Source of the DNA: an uncultured Tenacibaculum sp.
GTDB taxonomy: Bacteria; Bacteroidota; Bacteroidia; Flavobacteriales; Flavobacteriaceae
Assembly (NCBI GenBank): GCA_947496185.1
Contig: CANMCD010000010.1
Span: 109,821 to 173,820, forward strand
Direction: 5' to 3'
Length of the DNA stretch: 64,000 nt
Shown: positions 1-9,972 of the stretch, piece by piece
Position numbering within the stretch: position 1 is the first letter of the stretch
Layout: each line of letters opens with the position of its first letter
Translations under genes and position numbers: made by a program
The notes under the pieces: generated by a model
The model's input: the letters and a program-made list of their open reading frames with translations, nothing else
Told to the model about the DNA's origin: nothing
The model's database searches: none

Positions 1-4
1 ACCA

Positions 5-1258
5 CTAAATTATTTCTAAAACTCTCTCTAGAGCCATACCTCTCGACCCTTTAATTAATAGGGTTTCCTTTGTTATTTTTTTACTAAATAAATGTTCTGA
101 TAGTTCATCAAAACTCTTACAAGTCTTTAAATTCGTTTTGGTTTTAGAAAAATTCTCACCTACTAATATACTATTGTTAAAACCGTAACTTGATAAAAGA
201 TCTACAATATTTTGATGCTCTTTCAAACTATCTTTACCCAACTCAAACATATCTCCAAGAATAACCATTTTATTATCATCTTCCAGTTCGTAAAAACTCT
301 TTAAAGCATGTGCCATACTAGTTGGATTTGCATTGTATGCGTCCAGTATAATTTTCGCTTGTTTTCTCTTAATCACCTGAGATCTATTATTTTTTGGGAT
401 ATAGCTTTCAATTGCGTATTTTATGTCCTCCTTTGACACTTCAAAATACTTACCTATCGTAATAGCCGCTGCTATATTATTAAAGTTATAAGTTCCAATT
501 AAATTACTTTTAATAGATAAACCATCATATGTTAAACTAACTTCAGGTTTAGTATCAATGTAATTTATATTTTCATCAAACAGTACCCGTTGAATAGCAT
601 TCGTTTTTGACATCTGAATTTTATCTTCAGGATTAACTATTGCTGTTTTATTATGTTCTTGAAGAAACTCATATAGCTCAGATTTAGCTTCGACTACTCC
701 TTCAACCGAACCAAACCCTTCAAGATGTGCTTTTCCAAAATTTGTAATATAACCAATATCGGGATTCGTAATTTCTGACAATAAAGCTATTTCATTGTGG
801 TGATTAGCTCCCATTTCTACCACTCCAATTTCTGTCTTAAGATCCATTGAAAGTAATGTTAAAGGTACTCCAATATGATTATTAAGATTGCCTTTTGTAG
901 CATTTACATTGTATTTTTCTTTTAATACAGCATTAATTAATTCCTTAGTAGTTGTTTTGCCATTACTCCCCGTTAACCCAACTATCGGTATTTTTAATTG
1001 ATTCCTATGATAGTTTGCTAGTTTTTGCAAAGTCTCAAGTACATTAGTTACTAAAATCATCTTATCATTTAGTTTATATGCACTTTCATCAATAACAGCA
1101 TAACTAGCACCATTATTTAATGCTTGTTCTGCAAATTTATTCCCATTAAAATTAGCTCCTTTCAAAGCAAAAAAGAGACTACCTTTTCTTATTTTTCTTG
1201 TATCCGTATCTACTAAGTAATTTTCAGTAAATAGTTTATATAACTCTTTAATATCCAT
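5..1258 (-). CDS. murF: UDP-N-acetylmuramoyl-tripeptide--D-alanyl-D-alanine ligase MurF
   Basis: MurF adds D-Ala-D-Ala to the UDP-MurNAc-tripeptide with ATP, the last cytoplasmic step in making the peptidoglycan precursor. The 417-residue protein has the Mur ligase layout: an N-terminal UMAG-binding domain (about 1-85), a central ATPase domain with the P-loop GSNGKTTT at residues 97-104, and a C-terminal domain from about 310. An in-frame ATG lies further upstream at 1297, but it sits inside the gldJ terminator hairpin; the start at 1258 gives the normal family N-terminus. The gene follows gldJ by 84 bases, with the terminator between them, so it needs read-through or a very short promoter of its own. 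The stop is at the very edge of the window but the gene is complete. Confidence 0.95.
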   Translation of the reverse strand: MDIKELYKLFTENYLVDTDTRKIRKGSLFFALKGANFNGNKFAEQALNNGASYAVIDESAYKLNDKMILVTNVLETLQKLANYHRNQLKIPIVGLTGSNGKTTTKELINAVLKEKYNVNATKGNLNNHIGVPLTLLSMDLKTEIGVVEMGANHHNEIALLSEITNPDIGYITNFGKAHLEGFGSVEGVVEAKSELYEFLQEHNKTAIVNPEDKIQMSKTNAIQRVLFDENINYIDTKPEVSLTYDGLSIKSNLIGTYNFNNIAAAITIGKYFEVSKEDIKYAIESYIPKNNRSQVIKRKQAKIILDAYNANPTSMAHALKSFYELEDDNKMVILGDMFELGKDSLKEHQNIVDLLSSYGFNNSILVGENFSKTKTNLKTCKSFDELSEHLFSKKITKETLLIKGSRGMALERVLEII

Positions 1259-1268
1259 AATTTTCAAC

Positions 1269-1306
1269 AAAAAAGAAACCTCATTGAGTTTAATCAATGA
1301 GGTTTC
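1269..1306 (-). terminator. Rho-independent terminator after gldJ
   Basis: The arms GAAACCTCATTGA and TCAATGAGGTTTC pair perfectly around a short loop (1275-1306). On the minus strand the stem is followed by six U (1269-1274). It lies 37 bases after the gldJ stop and 11 bases before the murF start. Confidence 0.85.
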
Positions 1307-1342
1307 ATTATATAAATGTTTATCACCACATTCGAGTGTATA

Positions 1343-3061
1343 TTATCTTTTCTTAGTATAATATCTTGGTGTAGCTGTTTTTTTCTTATTCATCATCATT
1401 GGCCCCATCTTATCGGTAGCACATCTAAATCCAATATAATTAGTTGCCATATATTCTGGGAAATATCTTCTTTGAGCTGGATCTAACCAGTATTCTCTAT
1501 CTGCCCATGAACCACCTTTATATACTCTTGATTGATCACTAATCAAAGTTGTTCTTCTTTTAGCATCATACTTATAGTTATTAACTACTCTTCCTAATGA
1601 ATCTTTTTCTGCTGGAGGTTTAATCGGAGAATTATACATTCTTGGTTGATTTTCACTCAACTGATCCTTATCCAAATCATAAAACTTAGAAGAAGCCTGA
1701 TCTCCATCCCTTAAACTAGAGTTATCTGCTCTGTTATAGTTTCTTCTCATATAAGTATCTTCTTTTGTAATTGGAATATACTTAACACTACCTGGAAGAT
1801 CTTTAGGTACCACTATACCTGTTTCTAACGTATCATATTCTACTTCACCTAACTCATCTCCAACGATCACTACCTTACCTTCTTCATTTATGAGTTTTTT
1901 AGTAAAAATATTACCTCTAAAATAGTTAAAGTCATTAGCTTCTGAGTCAATTATAGGCCTATAAACATCCGCTACCCACTCAGCAACATTACCTGACATA
2001 TCGAACAATCCGAAAGCATTTGCTGGATAGCTCTTTACAGCATTAGGAATATCAGAACCATCACTACTCCATCCTGCAATACCACTATAATTACCTTGTC
2101 CTTGCTTGAAGTTTGCTAATTGATCTCCTCTATGTCTCTTATCTCTATCTCTGGTATATTTACCGCTCCATGCGTATTTCTTTCTTCCTCGAATATTATT
2201 ATACTCTCTATTTTCAAAAATAGCTTTTGCAGCATATTCCCATTCAACTTCTGTTGGTAGTCTAAATTTTTGCGCTAAAATACCATCAGTAGAAGTTACC
2301 TGTCTACCGCTAAATCCATTTTTATTAGGTTTTTCGTTTCTATTTTTTCTAGGAACTGGCAATCCTTTTTTATAGATCGAAGAATCACCATCAAATAAAG
2401 CATAAGGATTTGTTAAATAGGTATCCGTATCAAAGTTATCTTTCCCTTTAAAAGATAAAGAATCTTCTTTAAAAATATTTTTAATGATTCCCTTATCCAT
2501 TAATATTTTTAAGTTAACAGCATTGGTACGCCATTTACAGTATTTATTCGCCTGCAACCAACTAACTCCTACCACAGGATACTCTGCATAAGAAGGGTGT
2601 CGCAAATAACTTTCTGATAATAAATTTGTATTTCCTAAACCTTTTCTCCACACAAGTGTATCGGGTAAAACTGAAGGAAAAATATGTTTGTATTGAGGTT
2701 CTTCTGGTGGAAAAACATCTTTCGTATATTGCATAAACAATCCGTACTCAGAATTGGTCACCTCGGTTTCATCCATGTAAAAAGAACGAACATGCATTTG
2801 TCTCGGTGTAGTATTCCAATCAAACATAACGTCATCTTGTACTAACCCCATAGTAAAGGTACCACCTTCTATGTGAACCATCCCCGGAGGAACATCATTA
2901 CCTTCCTTATACTTTCCTTTTAAGTAACCTCCATAGTTAGGGTCATTAAAATTCCATCCAGTGAGGGAAGATCGTCCTGAACCGCCACTTCCTTTATTAC
3001 AAGAAGCGAATAACAATCCTGTGATGGCCAATAAACTAAAAAATTTAAATTTACTTTTCAT
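1343..3061 (-). CDS. gldJ: Gliding motility lipoprotein GldJ
   Basis: GldJ is an outer-membrane-associated lipoprotein needed for gliding and for stability of the type IX secretion system in flavobacteria. The 572-residue protein starts with a lipoprotein signal (lipobox LFAS, Cys21) and carries a formylglycine-generating-enzyme-like sulfatase-modifying fold, seen in GGTFTMG near residue 65, DETEVTN near 98, PTEVEWEYAA in the middle, DMSGNVAEWV, and GGSW/GFRCA near the end. In GldJ this fold is not known to be catalytic. The basic tail (TPRYYTKKR) is typical. The ATG at 3061 is preferred over one at 3121 because it places the lipobox correctly. It is divergent from porU across 210 bases, and these genes are neighbours in other flavobacteria. 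Confidence 0.95.
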   Translation of the reverse strand: MKSKFKFFSLLAITGLLFASCNKGSGGSGRSSLTGWNFNDPNYGGYLKGKYKEGNDVPPGMVHIEGGTFTMGLVQDDVMFDWNTTPRQMHVRSFYMDETEVTNSEYGLFMQYTKDVFPPEEPQYKHIFPSVLPDTLVWRKGLGNTNLLSESYLRHPSYAEYPVVGVSWLQANKYCKWRTNAVNLKILMDKGIIKNIFKEDSLSFKGKDNFDTDTYLTNPYALFDGDSSIYKKGLPVPRKNRNEKPNKNGFSGRQVTSTDGILAQKFRLPTEVEWEYAAKAIFENREYNNIRGRKKYAWSGKYTRDRDKRHRGDQLANFKQGQGNYSGIAGWSSDGSDIPNAVKSYPANAFGLFDMSGNVAEWVADVYRPIIDSEANDFNYFRGNIFTKKLINEEGKVVIVGDELGEVEYDTLETGIVVPKDLPGSVKYIPITKEDTYMRRNYNRADNSSLRDGDQASSKFYDLDKDQLSENQPRMYNSPIKPPAEKDSLGRVVNNYKYDAKRRTTLISDQSRVYKGGSWADREYWLDPAQRRYFPEYMATNYIGFRCATDKMGPMMMNKKKTATPRYYTKKR

Positions 3062-3271
3062 GTATTTTAAACTATTTTTAAGGGTGCTGCAATTTACGAT
3101 ATTTATCACTTCGTACAACAAAATTCATTTTTATTTATTCCTCAGACAAACTTTAATTTTTAAAAAAGTCACCTCCTGTTAGAGATGAAAACGACGATTT
3201 TTGGGTTTTATTATTTCAAATCTAGAAAAAGAGGTAAAAATCTCCCATTAAAATTTGCTATCTTGCCATTT

Positions 3272-6200
3272 ATGAAAACACACTTAACTATTTTTTATTC
3301 ACTCATTTACGTAGTTTGCTTTTGTCAATCTAGTTCTGTCTTATCAGAAGGAGATTGGTACAAAATTGCTGTTGACAAAACGGGTGTATTCAAAATTGAT
3401 AGTGACTTCCTTACTCAATTAGGAATTGATATTAACACCATAAATCCTAAAAATATAAAAATTTTTGGAAATGGAGGTAAAATGTTACCACAAAATATTA
3501 GCACTCCCCGATTCAGTAACCTACAAGAGAATGCAATCTACGTTCGTGGAGAAGAGGATCTTACATTCAACGCTGACGATTATATATTGTTTTATGCACA
3601 AGGCCCTCATCATTGGACAGTAAATCCCTCCTCTGGCAATACTGAACATCACCAAAATATTTACACGGACACTTCCCATTATTTCCTGACAATTGGAAAT
3701 ACTCATGGAAAAAGAGTAGCTATTTCAACACAACCTACACAACCCAGTATTAAGACAATTCAAACTTTTGATGACTATATTTTTTATGAAAAAGAGCAAA
3801 CAAACTTATTTGCAGTTGGTCGAAAATGGTTTGGAGAAGACTTTAATTTTGAAAATACCAAAAATTTTCAATTGTACTTCCCTAATCAACGTTTAAACTC
3901 TAGCCTTATAGTCAAAGTTAGCGCTGTAACAATAGCATCATTACCTTCCACGATGAATGTTTTAGCTAACAATCAAAGTATTGCTACATTAAGCTTTCCT
4001 CCTTCTTCTTCGGGTGTTAGCTCCCTAGCCATGCAAAGAACAGTTCATGGAGTAACCAATAGTTCAAATTCGGATTTTGTTGATATCACGCTTAGTTATA
4101 ATAATGGAGGTTTTCCTTCTGCAAAAGCATACCTTGATTATATTGAAATACAAGGTATAAAAAACTTAATGGCTACAGGCAAACAGTTTTCTTTTAGAAG
4201 TTTTGAAGCATATAATACTTCTGGTGTTGTTCAATATGAAATACTTAACGAAAATAATATTGACTTTGTTTGGGATGTTACCGATCCTATATTCCCAAAA
4301 AAAATTGAAAACATTTCAAGTTCACAAATATTTACATTTAAAGCCTTTGGCAACGCCTTACATGAATATATTGTCGTAAAAATTAGTGACTCTTTCACTC
4401 CTTTAATTGAACAAAGTACTAAAATTGAAAACCAAAATCTACACAGTCTTGAAAATATTCAATATCTAATCATTACTAATGACAATCTTTTTAATCAAGC
4501 TAAAAGACTTGCTGATTATCATCAAAACAATTCAAACCTTACCAGCAAAGTTGTAAATCTTGACAAAATTTACAATGAATTTTCTTCTGGATCACCAGAT
4601 ATTACTGGTATAAGAGATTTTATAAAGCACCTTTATAACCATTCTACGAACGATAAAAAATTAGCCTTTGTATGCTTGTTCGGAGACTCATCTTACGACT
4701 ATAAAAATAGGATAACGAATAACAACAATATTGTTCCAACTTATCATGCAGAACCTAGTTTTGATTTAATTTCTTCTTATGTAACGGATGATTATTATGG
4801 TATGCTAGATGATAATGATGGTGAAATGAAAATTTCTGACACCATAGATATTAGCACTGGACGTATCCCTGTCACTAGTCAAGAAGAAGCAAGTAATGTA
4901 GTTGACAAAATAATAAATTATTACAGTAAAAACACACTAGGAGATTGGAGAAATAATATTACACTCTTGGCTGATGACATCGATCAAGAAGCAGACAAAA
5001 CACTTCAATCAGGATTAGAAGAAATAGCTGATTCCATAAAAAAACACAAACCTATTTTTAATATTAACAAGCTTTATTCCGATGCTTTTAAACAAGAAAC
5101 CTCTTCTGGAGGAGAAAGATACCCTCAAGTAAAACAAGAAGTTAGTAATAGTATTGAAAATGGCACACTTTTATTCAATTATTTTGGGCATGGTGGTGAA
5201 GATGGACTTGCCGATGAAAGGCTTTTAGAAATACCACAAATTGAAGTACTTAACAATGTAAACACCTTACCTTTATTCATTACAGTAACATGTGAGTTTT
5301 CTAGATTTGACAACCCTCTAAGAAATGCTGCAGGAGAAAAACTTTTTCTTCACAAGAATGGTGGTGCAGTGAGTATGATTACGACCACTAGAGATGTCTT
5401 TATATCCCTAGGACAACAATTCAACAAAGAGCTTACCCAACATGTCTTAGACTTTAATGGAGCAGATAATTCTATTGCAAAAAACCTTGCCATTACAAAA
5501 AACACAACTGCGAGTACACAAAAGTTTTTTATATTCTTTTTTGGAGATCCTGCTATGAAATTAGCCATTCCTGAGCCTAATGTCAAGATCACTAAAATGA
5601 ACAACAAACTTATCTCTCAATCTATAGACACATTAAAAGCATTGTCTAAAGTTACGTTTGAGGGAGTAGTTACAGATGCATCAGATAACATTTTAACAAA
5701 TTTTAATGGTGTTTTATCTACTACCTTCTTTGACAAAGCTATTGACAAACAGACTTTAGATAATGATGGTTTTGGTGTGGTCAATACTTTTGACTCTCAA
5801 GAAAGTAAACTATTCAGGGGACAATCCTCCATTACTAATGGCGCTTTTTCTTTTGAGTTTATTGTTCCAAAAGATATTAAAGTAGCCTATGGAAAAGGGA
5901 AAATAAGCTTATATGCTCACAATAAGGAAATCGACAAGGGCGGTGCAAATTTTGATATTGTTGTTGGTGGAATTAATCAAAATGCTCCCGAAGATCTGAT
6001 TGGCCCCGAAATCCAAGCATTCATGAATGATGAATCTTTTGTAGATGGTGGACAAACAAATGCTTCTCCTAATTTAATTTTAAAACTTTTTGACAAAAGT
6101 GGAATTAATACTTCTATAACTGCAGTAGATCATGATATAGTTGCCATATTAGATGATGATCAACTGAACCCCATAGTATTAAACAATTATTACCAAACAG

Positions 6201-6655
6201 AAATAGATGATTTTACAAGAGGAACAGTAAGCTATACCTTACGAAACCTTTCCCCTGGATTACATACATTAAGAATAAAAGCTTGGGACACCTACAATAA
6301 CTCGTCTGAAATTTCGTTTAGTTTTGTGGTTGTTGATGACGCCGAGTTATCTTTAACCAATGTTTTGAATTATCCAAATCCTTTTGTCAATTACACTGAG
6401 TTTTGGTTTAATCATAACAAACCTAATGAACCTTTAGAAGTTCAAGTACAGATTTTCACAATTTCCGGAAAATTGGTCAAAACAATTAACCAAGTAAGCC
6501 AATCTACTGGAAATTTATCAAGAGATATTACATGGAATGGTCTGGACGATTTTGGTAATAAATTAGGTAAAGGGGTTTACATTTATAAGTTAAGAGTAAC
6601 AGCTACAAGTATAAACTTAACAGCTGAAACCTATGAAAAACTGGTAATCCTTTAA
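3272..6655 (+). CDS. porU: Type IX secretion system sortase PorU (gingipain-family C25 peptidase)
   Basis: PorU cleaves the C-terminal sorting domain from proteins exported by the type IX system and attaches them to the cell surface. The 1127-residue protein has a signal peptide ending near CFCQ (residue 18), a C25 caspase-like domain with catalytic His640 in NYFGHGG and Cys674 in VTCEFSRF, and a C-terminal T9SS-type sorting domain (from NYPNPF to the end, with the usual W-NG-DD-G and GVYIYKL pattern). A longer in-frame start at 3185 would hide the signal peptide, so ATG 3272 was chosen. A TATCTTGC element just upstream (3259-3266) resembles a -7 box. PorV follows 54 bases later, as expected for the PorU-PorV attachment complex. 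Confidence 0.95.
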   Translation: MKTHLTIFYSLIYVVCFCQSSSVLSEGDWYKIAVDKTGVFKIDSDFLTQLGIDINTINPKNIKIFGNGGKMLPQNISTPRFSNLQENAIYVRGEEDLTFNADDYILFYAQGPHHWTVNPSSGNTEHHQNIYTDTSHYFLTIGNTHGKRVAISTQPTQPSIKTIQTFDDYIFYEKEQTNLFAVGRKWFGEDFNFENTKNFQLYFPNQRLNSSLIVKVSAVTIASLPSTMNVLANNQSIATLSFPPSSSGVSSLAMQRTVHGVTNSSNSDFVDITLSYNNGGFPSAKAYLDYIEIQGIKNLMATGKQFSFRSFEAYNTSGVVQYEILNENNIDFVWDVTDPIFPKKIENISSSQIFTFKAFGNALHEYIVVKISDSFTPLIEQSTKIENQNLHSLENIQYLIITNDNLFNQAKRLADYHQNNSNLTSKVVNLDKIYNEFSSGSPDITGIRDFIKHLYNHSTNDKKLAFVCLFGDSSYDYKNRITNNNNIVPTYHAEPSFDLISSYVTDDYYGMLDDNDGEMKISDTIDISTGRIPVTSQEEASNVVDKIINYYSKNTLGDWRNNITLLADDIDQEADKTLQSGLEEIADSIKKHKPIFNINKLYSDAFKQETSSGGERYPQVKQEVSNSIENGTLLFNYFGHGGEDGLADERLLEIPQIEVLNNVNTLPLFITVTCEFSRFDNPLRNAAGEKLFLHKNGGAVSMITTTRDVFISLGQQFNKELTQHVLDFNGADNSIAKNLAITKNTTASTQKFFIFFFGDPAMKLAIPEPNVKITKMNNKLISQSIDTLKALSKVTFEGVVTDASDNILTNFNGVLSTTFFDKAIDKQTLDNDGFGVVNTFDSQESKLFRGQSSITNGAFSFEFIVPKDIKVAYGKGKISLYAHNKEIDKGGANFDIVVGGINQNAPEDLIGPEIQAFMNDESFVDGGQTNASPNLILKLFDKSGINTSITAVDHDIVAILDDDQLNPIVLNNYYQTEIDDFTRGTVSYTLRNLSPGLHTLRIKAWDTYNNSSEISFSFVVVDDAELSLTNVLNYPNPFVNYTEFWFNHNKPNEPLEVQVQIFTISGKLVKTINQVSQSTGNLSRDITWNGLDDFGNKLGKGVYIYKLRVTATSINLTAETYEKLVIL

Positions 6656-6674
6656 TTTTAAAAAACTAAAATTA

Positions 6675-6682
6675 TATATTTG
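6675..6682 (+). promoter_or_regulatory. porV: Candidate -7 promoter box for porV
   Basis: TATATTTG matches the Bacteroidota -7 consensus TAnnTTTG and lies 27 bases before the porV start. No clear TTG -33 box is seen at the usual distance, so porV may also be transcribed from the porU promoter. Confidence 0.4.
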
Positions 6683-6709
6683 CAAAAACAAAGAACAATC
6701 AAATAAACA

Positions 6710-7783
6710 ATGAAAAAACTAGCGTTCATCCTACTTTTGGCTATCCTCCCGCTCAAAACAAGCGCACAAGGTATTACCACAGCTACGCCTTTTTTACTTA
6801 TCACCTCTGACGCAAGAGCAGGTGGTATGGGAGATATTGGAGTAGCAACTTCTTCTGATGCTTTTTCAATTTTTCATAACGCATCAAAAACCGCATTTAA
6901 CGAAAAACAAATTAGTATTGGACTTAATTACACGCCTTGGCTTCGTAATTTAACAAATGACATATTCGCTGGTAACCTTTCATATGTAAACAGAATGAAA
7001 GAGAATTCAGCTTGGGGTGTAGATATTAAATATTTCTCTTTAGGTAAAATAGAACTAACTTCAAACACAGGTTTACCAAACGGATTTGAAAATCCTAATG
7101 AATTTGCTATTACAGGTATCTACTCTTTAAAGTTAAGTGAAACATTCTCTATGGGAGTAGGTTTAAAATATATTAACTCAAATTTAGACGTTTCTAACAA
7201 TCTTAAAGCTGTAAATTCATTTGCTGTAGATATCTCTGCCTACTATAGATCAAGGGAGGAAAACTATGGAACTTTCAACGGACGCTATAGGCTTGGAGCA
7301 AATATTGCCAATATCGGCCCAAAAGTAAGCTACACAACTGACCAAGAAAACTTTATTCCAACCAACCTTAAATTAGGAGGTGGATTTGATTTTATTTTTG
7401 ATGACTTTAACTTATTAGGACTTAACCTAGAGTTTACTAAGTTACTTGTTCCATCAGCTCCAAACGCAACTAATGGTTGGTTTGACGGTATGTTTGCTTC
7501 TTTTGGCGACACAAGTTTTGGAGAAGAAATGAAAGAAATCACTTGGGCATTGGGTGCTGAGTACTTATATAATAAAGCCTTCGCTCTAAGAACTGGATAT
7601 TTTCATGAAAGTGAAGAAAAAGGGCAACGCCAATATTTCACACTAGGTGCTGGATTTAAAGCAAAAGCATTTACAGTTGACTTATCATATTTAATGAATG
7701 CCTCAAGAGTTAACAACCCATTAGAAAATACATTACGATTTTCATTATCATTTGATTTAGGTCAAGTATACGATGATTATTAA
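6710..7783 (+). CDS. porV: Type IX secretion system outer membrane protein PorV (LptO)
   Basis: PorV is an outer-membrane beta-barrel that collects T9SS cargo from the translocon and hands it to PorU. The 357-residue product has a signal peptide cut after TSAQ (about residue 19), the conserved N-terminal stretch with TSDARAGGMGDIGVATS, repeated amphipathic strands, and an aromatic-rich barrel end (LRFSLSFDLGQVYDDY). Length and sequence fit the family. It sits directly after porU and is followed by a strong terminator, so porU-porV form one transcription unit. Confidence 0.95.
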   Translation: MKKLAFILLLAILPLKTSAQGITTATPFLLITSDARAGGMGDIGVATSSDAFSIFHNASKTAFNEKQISIGLNYTPWLRNLTNDIFAGNLSYVNRMKENSAWGVDIKYFSLGKIELTSNTGLPNGFENPNEFAITGIYSLKLSETFSMGVGLKYINSNLDVSNNLKAVNSFAVDISAYYRSREENYGTFNGRYRLGANIANIGPKVSYTTDQENFIPTNLKLGGGFDFIFDDFNLLGLNLEFTKLLVPSAPNATNGWFDGMFASFGDTSFGEEMKEITWALGAEYLYNKAFALRTGYFHESEEKGQRQYFTLGAGFKAKAFTVDLSYLMNASRVNNPLENTLRFSLSFDLGQVYDDY

Positions 7784-7818
7784 AAGTTATTAATTTTTAG
7801 TAACTTAGCAAATAAACC

Positions 7819-7846
7819 AAGCTGTCTACTAAGACAGCTTTTTTTG
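7819..7846 (+). terminator. Rho-independent terminator after porV
   Basis: AAGCTGTCT and AGACAGCTT form a 9-bp perfect stem with a 4-base loop, followed by a T-run interrupted by one G. It ends the porU-porV unit 36 bases after the porV stop. Confidence 0.85.
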
Positions 7847-7857
7847 TTTATGATCAT

Positions 7858-8340
7858 ATGAAAGAAATTATCATTTCAAATACCGTTTTAATTTATGACA
7901 CTATTAAAGAGTTAACTAATGAGGATAATAACTTACTAAAAAAAGCTATTGAAGCAAAATCAAAAGCTTATGCACCTTATTCCAAATTCAAAGTTGGTGC
8001 AGCGTTATTATTAAAAAATGGCAAAATAATTCTGGGCAATAATCAAGAAAATGCTGCCTATCCTTCAGGGATGTGTGCTGAGAGGGTAGCTATATGGAAA
8101 GCTTTTTCATCATATCCGAATGCTATTGTCAAAAAAATTGCCATTACTGCCTCTAGTGAAACTTTTACACTCGATAAACCTGTGAGCCCATGTGGATCGT
8201 GTAGACAAACACTATCAGAATATGAAATCAATCAAAAAGAGCCTATTGAAATACTTTTTATGGGAGAAATAGGTAAAATAATTAAGGTTAATTCTTTAAA
8301 AACATTACTCCCTTTTTCATTTGACAATTCTTTTCTCTAA
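7858..8340 (+). CDS. cdd: Cytidine deaminase
   Basis: Cdd hydrolytically deaminates cytidine and deoxycytidine to uridine and deoxyuridine in pyrimidine salvage. The 160-residue protein is the small homotetrameric zinc type. The zinc ligands are Cys73 (in MCAE), Cys112 and Cys115 (in PCGSC), and Glu75 is the catalytic acid. The substrate motif NQENAAYPSG precedes the first zinc site. The start ATG lies only 11 bases after the porV terminator, so the leader is very short. Both flanking genes are on the same strand. Confidence 0.95.
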   Translation: MKEIIISNTVLIYDTIKELTNEDNNLLKKAIEAKSKAYAPYSKFKVGAALLLKNGKIILGNNQENAAYPSGMCAERVAIWKAFSSYPNAIVKKIAITASSETFTLDKPVSPCGSCRQTLSEYEINQKEPIEILFMGEIGKIIKVNSLKTLLPFSFDNSFL

Positions 8341-8387
8341 GGCAAAAAAATACATCTTCAAATATGTATATTCTAATTTCTAAATAT

Positions 8388-8395
8388 TATTTTTG
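8388..8395 (+). promoter_or_regulatory. guaA: Candidate -7 box directly before guaA
   Basis: TATTTTTG matches TAnnTTTG exactly and ends three bases before the guaA ATG at 8399. If used, transcription would begin at about the start codon, giving a leaderless mRNA. No clear -33 TTG is visible. Confidence 0.4.
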
Positions 8396-8398
8396 CGG

Positions 8399-9934
8399 AT
8401 GCAACAAGACAATGTACTTATTTTAGATTTCGGATCGCAATACACACAGTTAATTGCGCGCCGTGTGAGAGAGTTGAATATTTATTGTGAAATTCATCCA
8501 TACAATAAAATACCAAAAAAATTAGAAAATTTTAAAGCTGTAATCCTATCTGGTAGTCCTTTTTCTGTTCGTTCTGAAGAAGCTCCCCATCCAGATTTAT
8601 CAGAAATTAGAGGGAAAAAACCTTTATTAGCCGTTTGCTATGGAGCTCAATATTTAGCACATTTTTCGGGAGGACTCGTTGCCCCTTCTAATACGCGCGA
8701 ATACGGAAGAGCGAATTTGTCTTTTGTTAAGAATGATGAAAAGTTTTTTGCAAATATTTCTGAAGGAAGTCAAGTTTGGATGAGTCACTCTGATACTATC
8801 AAAGAGTTGCCTAATAATGGCGTTTTATTAGCAAGTACACATGATGTAGAAAATGCTGCGTACAAAATTGAAGGAGAAACTACCTATGCAATCCAATTTC
8901 ACCCTGAAGTATACCACTCAACAGATGGAAAACAATTATTAAAAAATTTTTTAGTTTCTATTGGAAAGGTAGCTCAAAATTGGACACCCGATTCATTCGT
9001 AGAAGAAACAGTATCTGGATTGAAAGAAAAAATAGGTACTGACAAAGTTGTTTTAGGATTATCAGGAGGTGTTGATTCTACAGTAGCTGCTGTACTATTA
9101 CATAAAGCAATTGGAGATAATTTACATTGTATTTTTGTAAACAATGGACTTTTACGTAAAAACGAATTTTCTGATGTATTAAAACAATACGAAGGCATGG
9201 GACTAAATGTCAAAGGAGTAGATGCTTCAGATCGTTTTTTATCTGCTTTAAAAGGGCTATCAGATCCTGAAGCAAAACGTAAAACTATAGGTAAAGTATT
9301 CATTGATGTATTTGACGATGAAGCAAACCAAATAAAAGATGCCAAATGGTTAGCACAAGGTACTATATACCCAGATGTTATTGAATCTGTTTCTGTAAAC
9401 GGAGGGCCTTCAGCTACTATTAAAAGCCATCATAATGTAGGAGGATTACCTGATTTTATGAAATTAAAAGTTGTTGAGCCGTTGCGCATGATCTTTAAAG
9501 ATGAAGTTAGAAGAGTTGGTGCTTCTTTGGGCATCGATAAAGAGTTACTTGGAAGACATCCGTTCCCTGGACCTGGTTTGGCAATTCGAATTCTAGGAGA
9601 TATTACCGAAGAAAAAGTTCGTATCTTGCAAGAGGTTGATGCTATTTTCATTAATGGTTTAAAAGAGGACGGTTTATATGATAAAATTTGGCAAGCAGGA
9701 GCCATGTTATTACCTGTTAATTCAGTTGGAGTAATGGGAGACGAACGAACATACGAAAAAGTAGTGGCGCTAAGAGCTGTTGAAAGTACTGATGGTATGA
9801 CTGCTGACTGGGTAAATTTACCTTATGAATTTTTACAAAAAACTTCCAATAAAATCATCAATAATGTAAGAGGTGTGAATAGAGTCGTGTACGATATAAG
9901 TTCTAAACCTCCAGCAACAATTGAATGGGAATAA
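8399..9934 (+). CDS. guaA: GMP synthase (glutamine-hydrolysing)
   Basis: GuaA converts XMP, glutamine and ATP to GMP. The 511-residue protein has a class I glutamine amidotransferase domain (about 1-190; nucleophile Cys80 in AVCYGAQ, His168 and Glu170 in QFHPE), an ATP pyrophosphatase domain with the PP-loop SGGVDS at 222-227, and the C-terminal dimerisation domain ending in KPPATIEWE, as in all GuaA. A TTG two codons upstream is in frame, but the ATG at 8399 gives the conserved N-terminus. It is a core purine gene with no unusual features apart from the very close upstream -7 box. Confidence 0.97.
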   Translation: MQQDNVLILDFGSQYTQLIARRVRELNIYCEIHPYNKIPKKLENFKAVILSGSPFSVRSEEAPHPDLSEIRGKKPLLAVCYGAQYLAHFSGGLVAPSNTREYGRANLSFVKNDEKFFANISEGSQVWMSHSDTIKELPNNGVLLASTHDVENAAYKIEGETTYAIQFHPEVYHSTDGKQLLKNFLVSIGKVAQNWTPDSFVEETVSGLKEKIGTDKVVLGLSGGVDSTVAAVLLHKAIGDNLHCIFVNNGLLRKNEFSDVLKQYEGMGLNVKGVDASDRFLSALKGLSDPEAKRKTIGKVFIDVFDDEANQIKDAKWLAQGTIYPDVIESVSVNGGPSATIKSHHNVGGLPDFMKLKVVEPLRMIFKDEVRRVGASLGIDKELLGRHPFPGPGLAIRILGDITEEKVRILQEVDAIFINGLKEDGLYDKIWQAGAMLLPVNSVGVMGDERTYEKVVALRAVESTDGMTADWVNLPYEFLQKTSNKIINNVRGVNRVVYDISSKPPATIEWE

Positions 9935-9972
9935 CGTTTATATACATATAATTGAAAAAAATTTAGAAGTAA

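Noticed and set aside
2961-3182. Plus-strand frame between gldJ and porU
   Set aside because: Overlaps the signal-peptide region of gldJ in antisense and has no features of a real protein.
8974-9345. Open frame of 123 codons antisense to guaA
   Set aside because: Lies fully inside a well-conserved gene, has serine/proline-rich composition typical of a shadow frame, and no start context.
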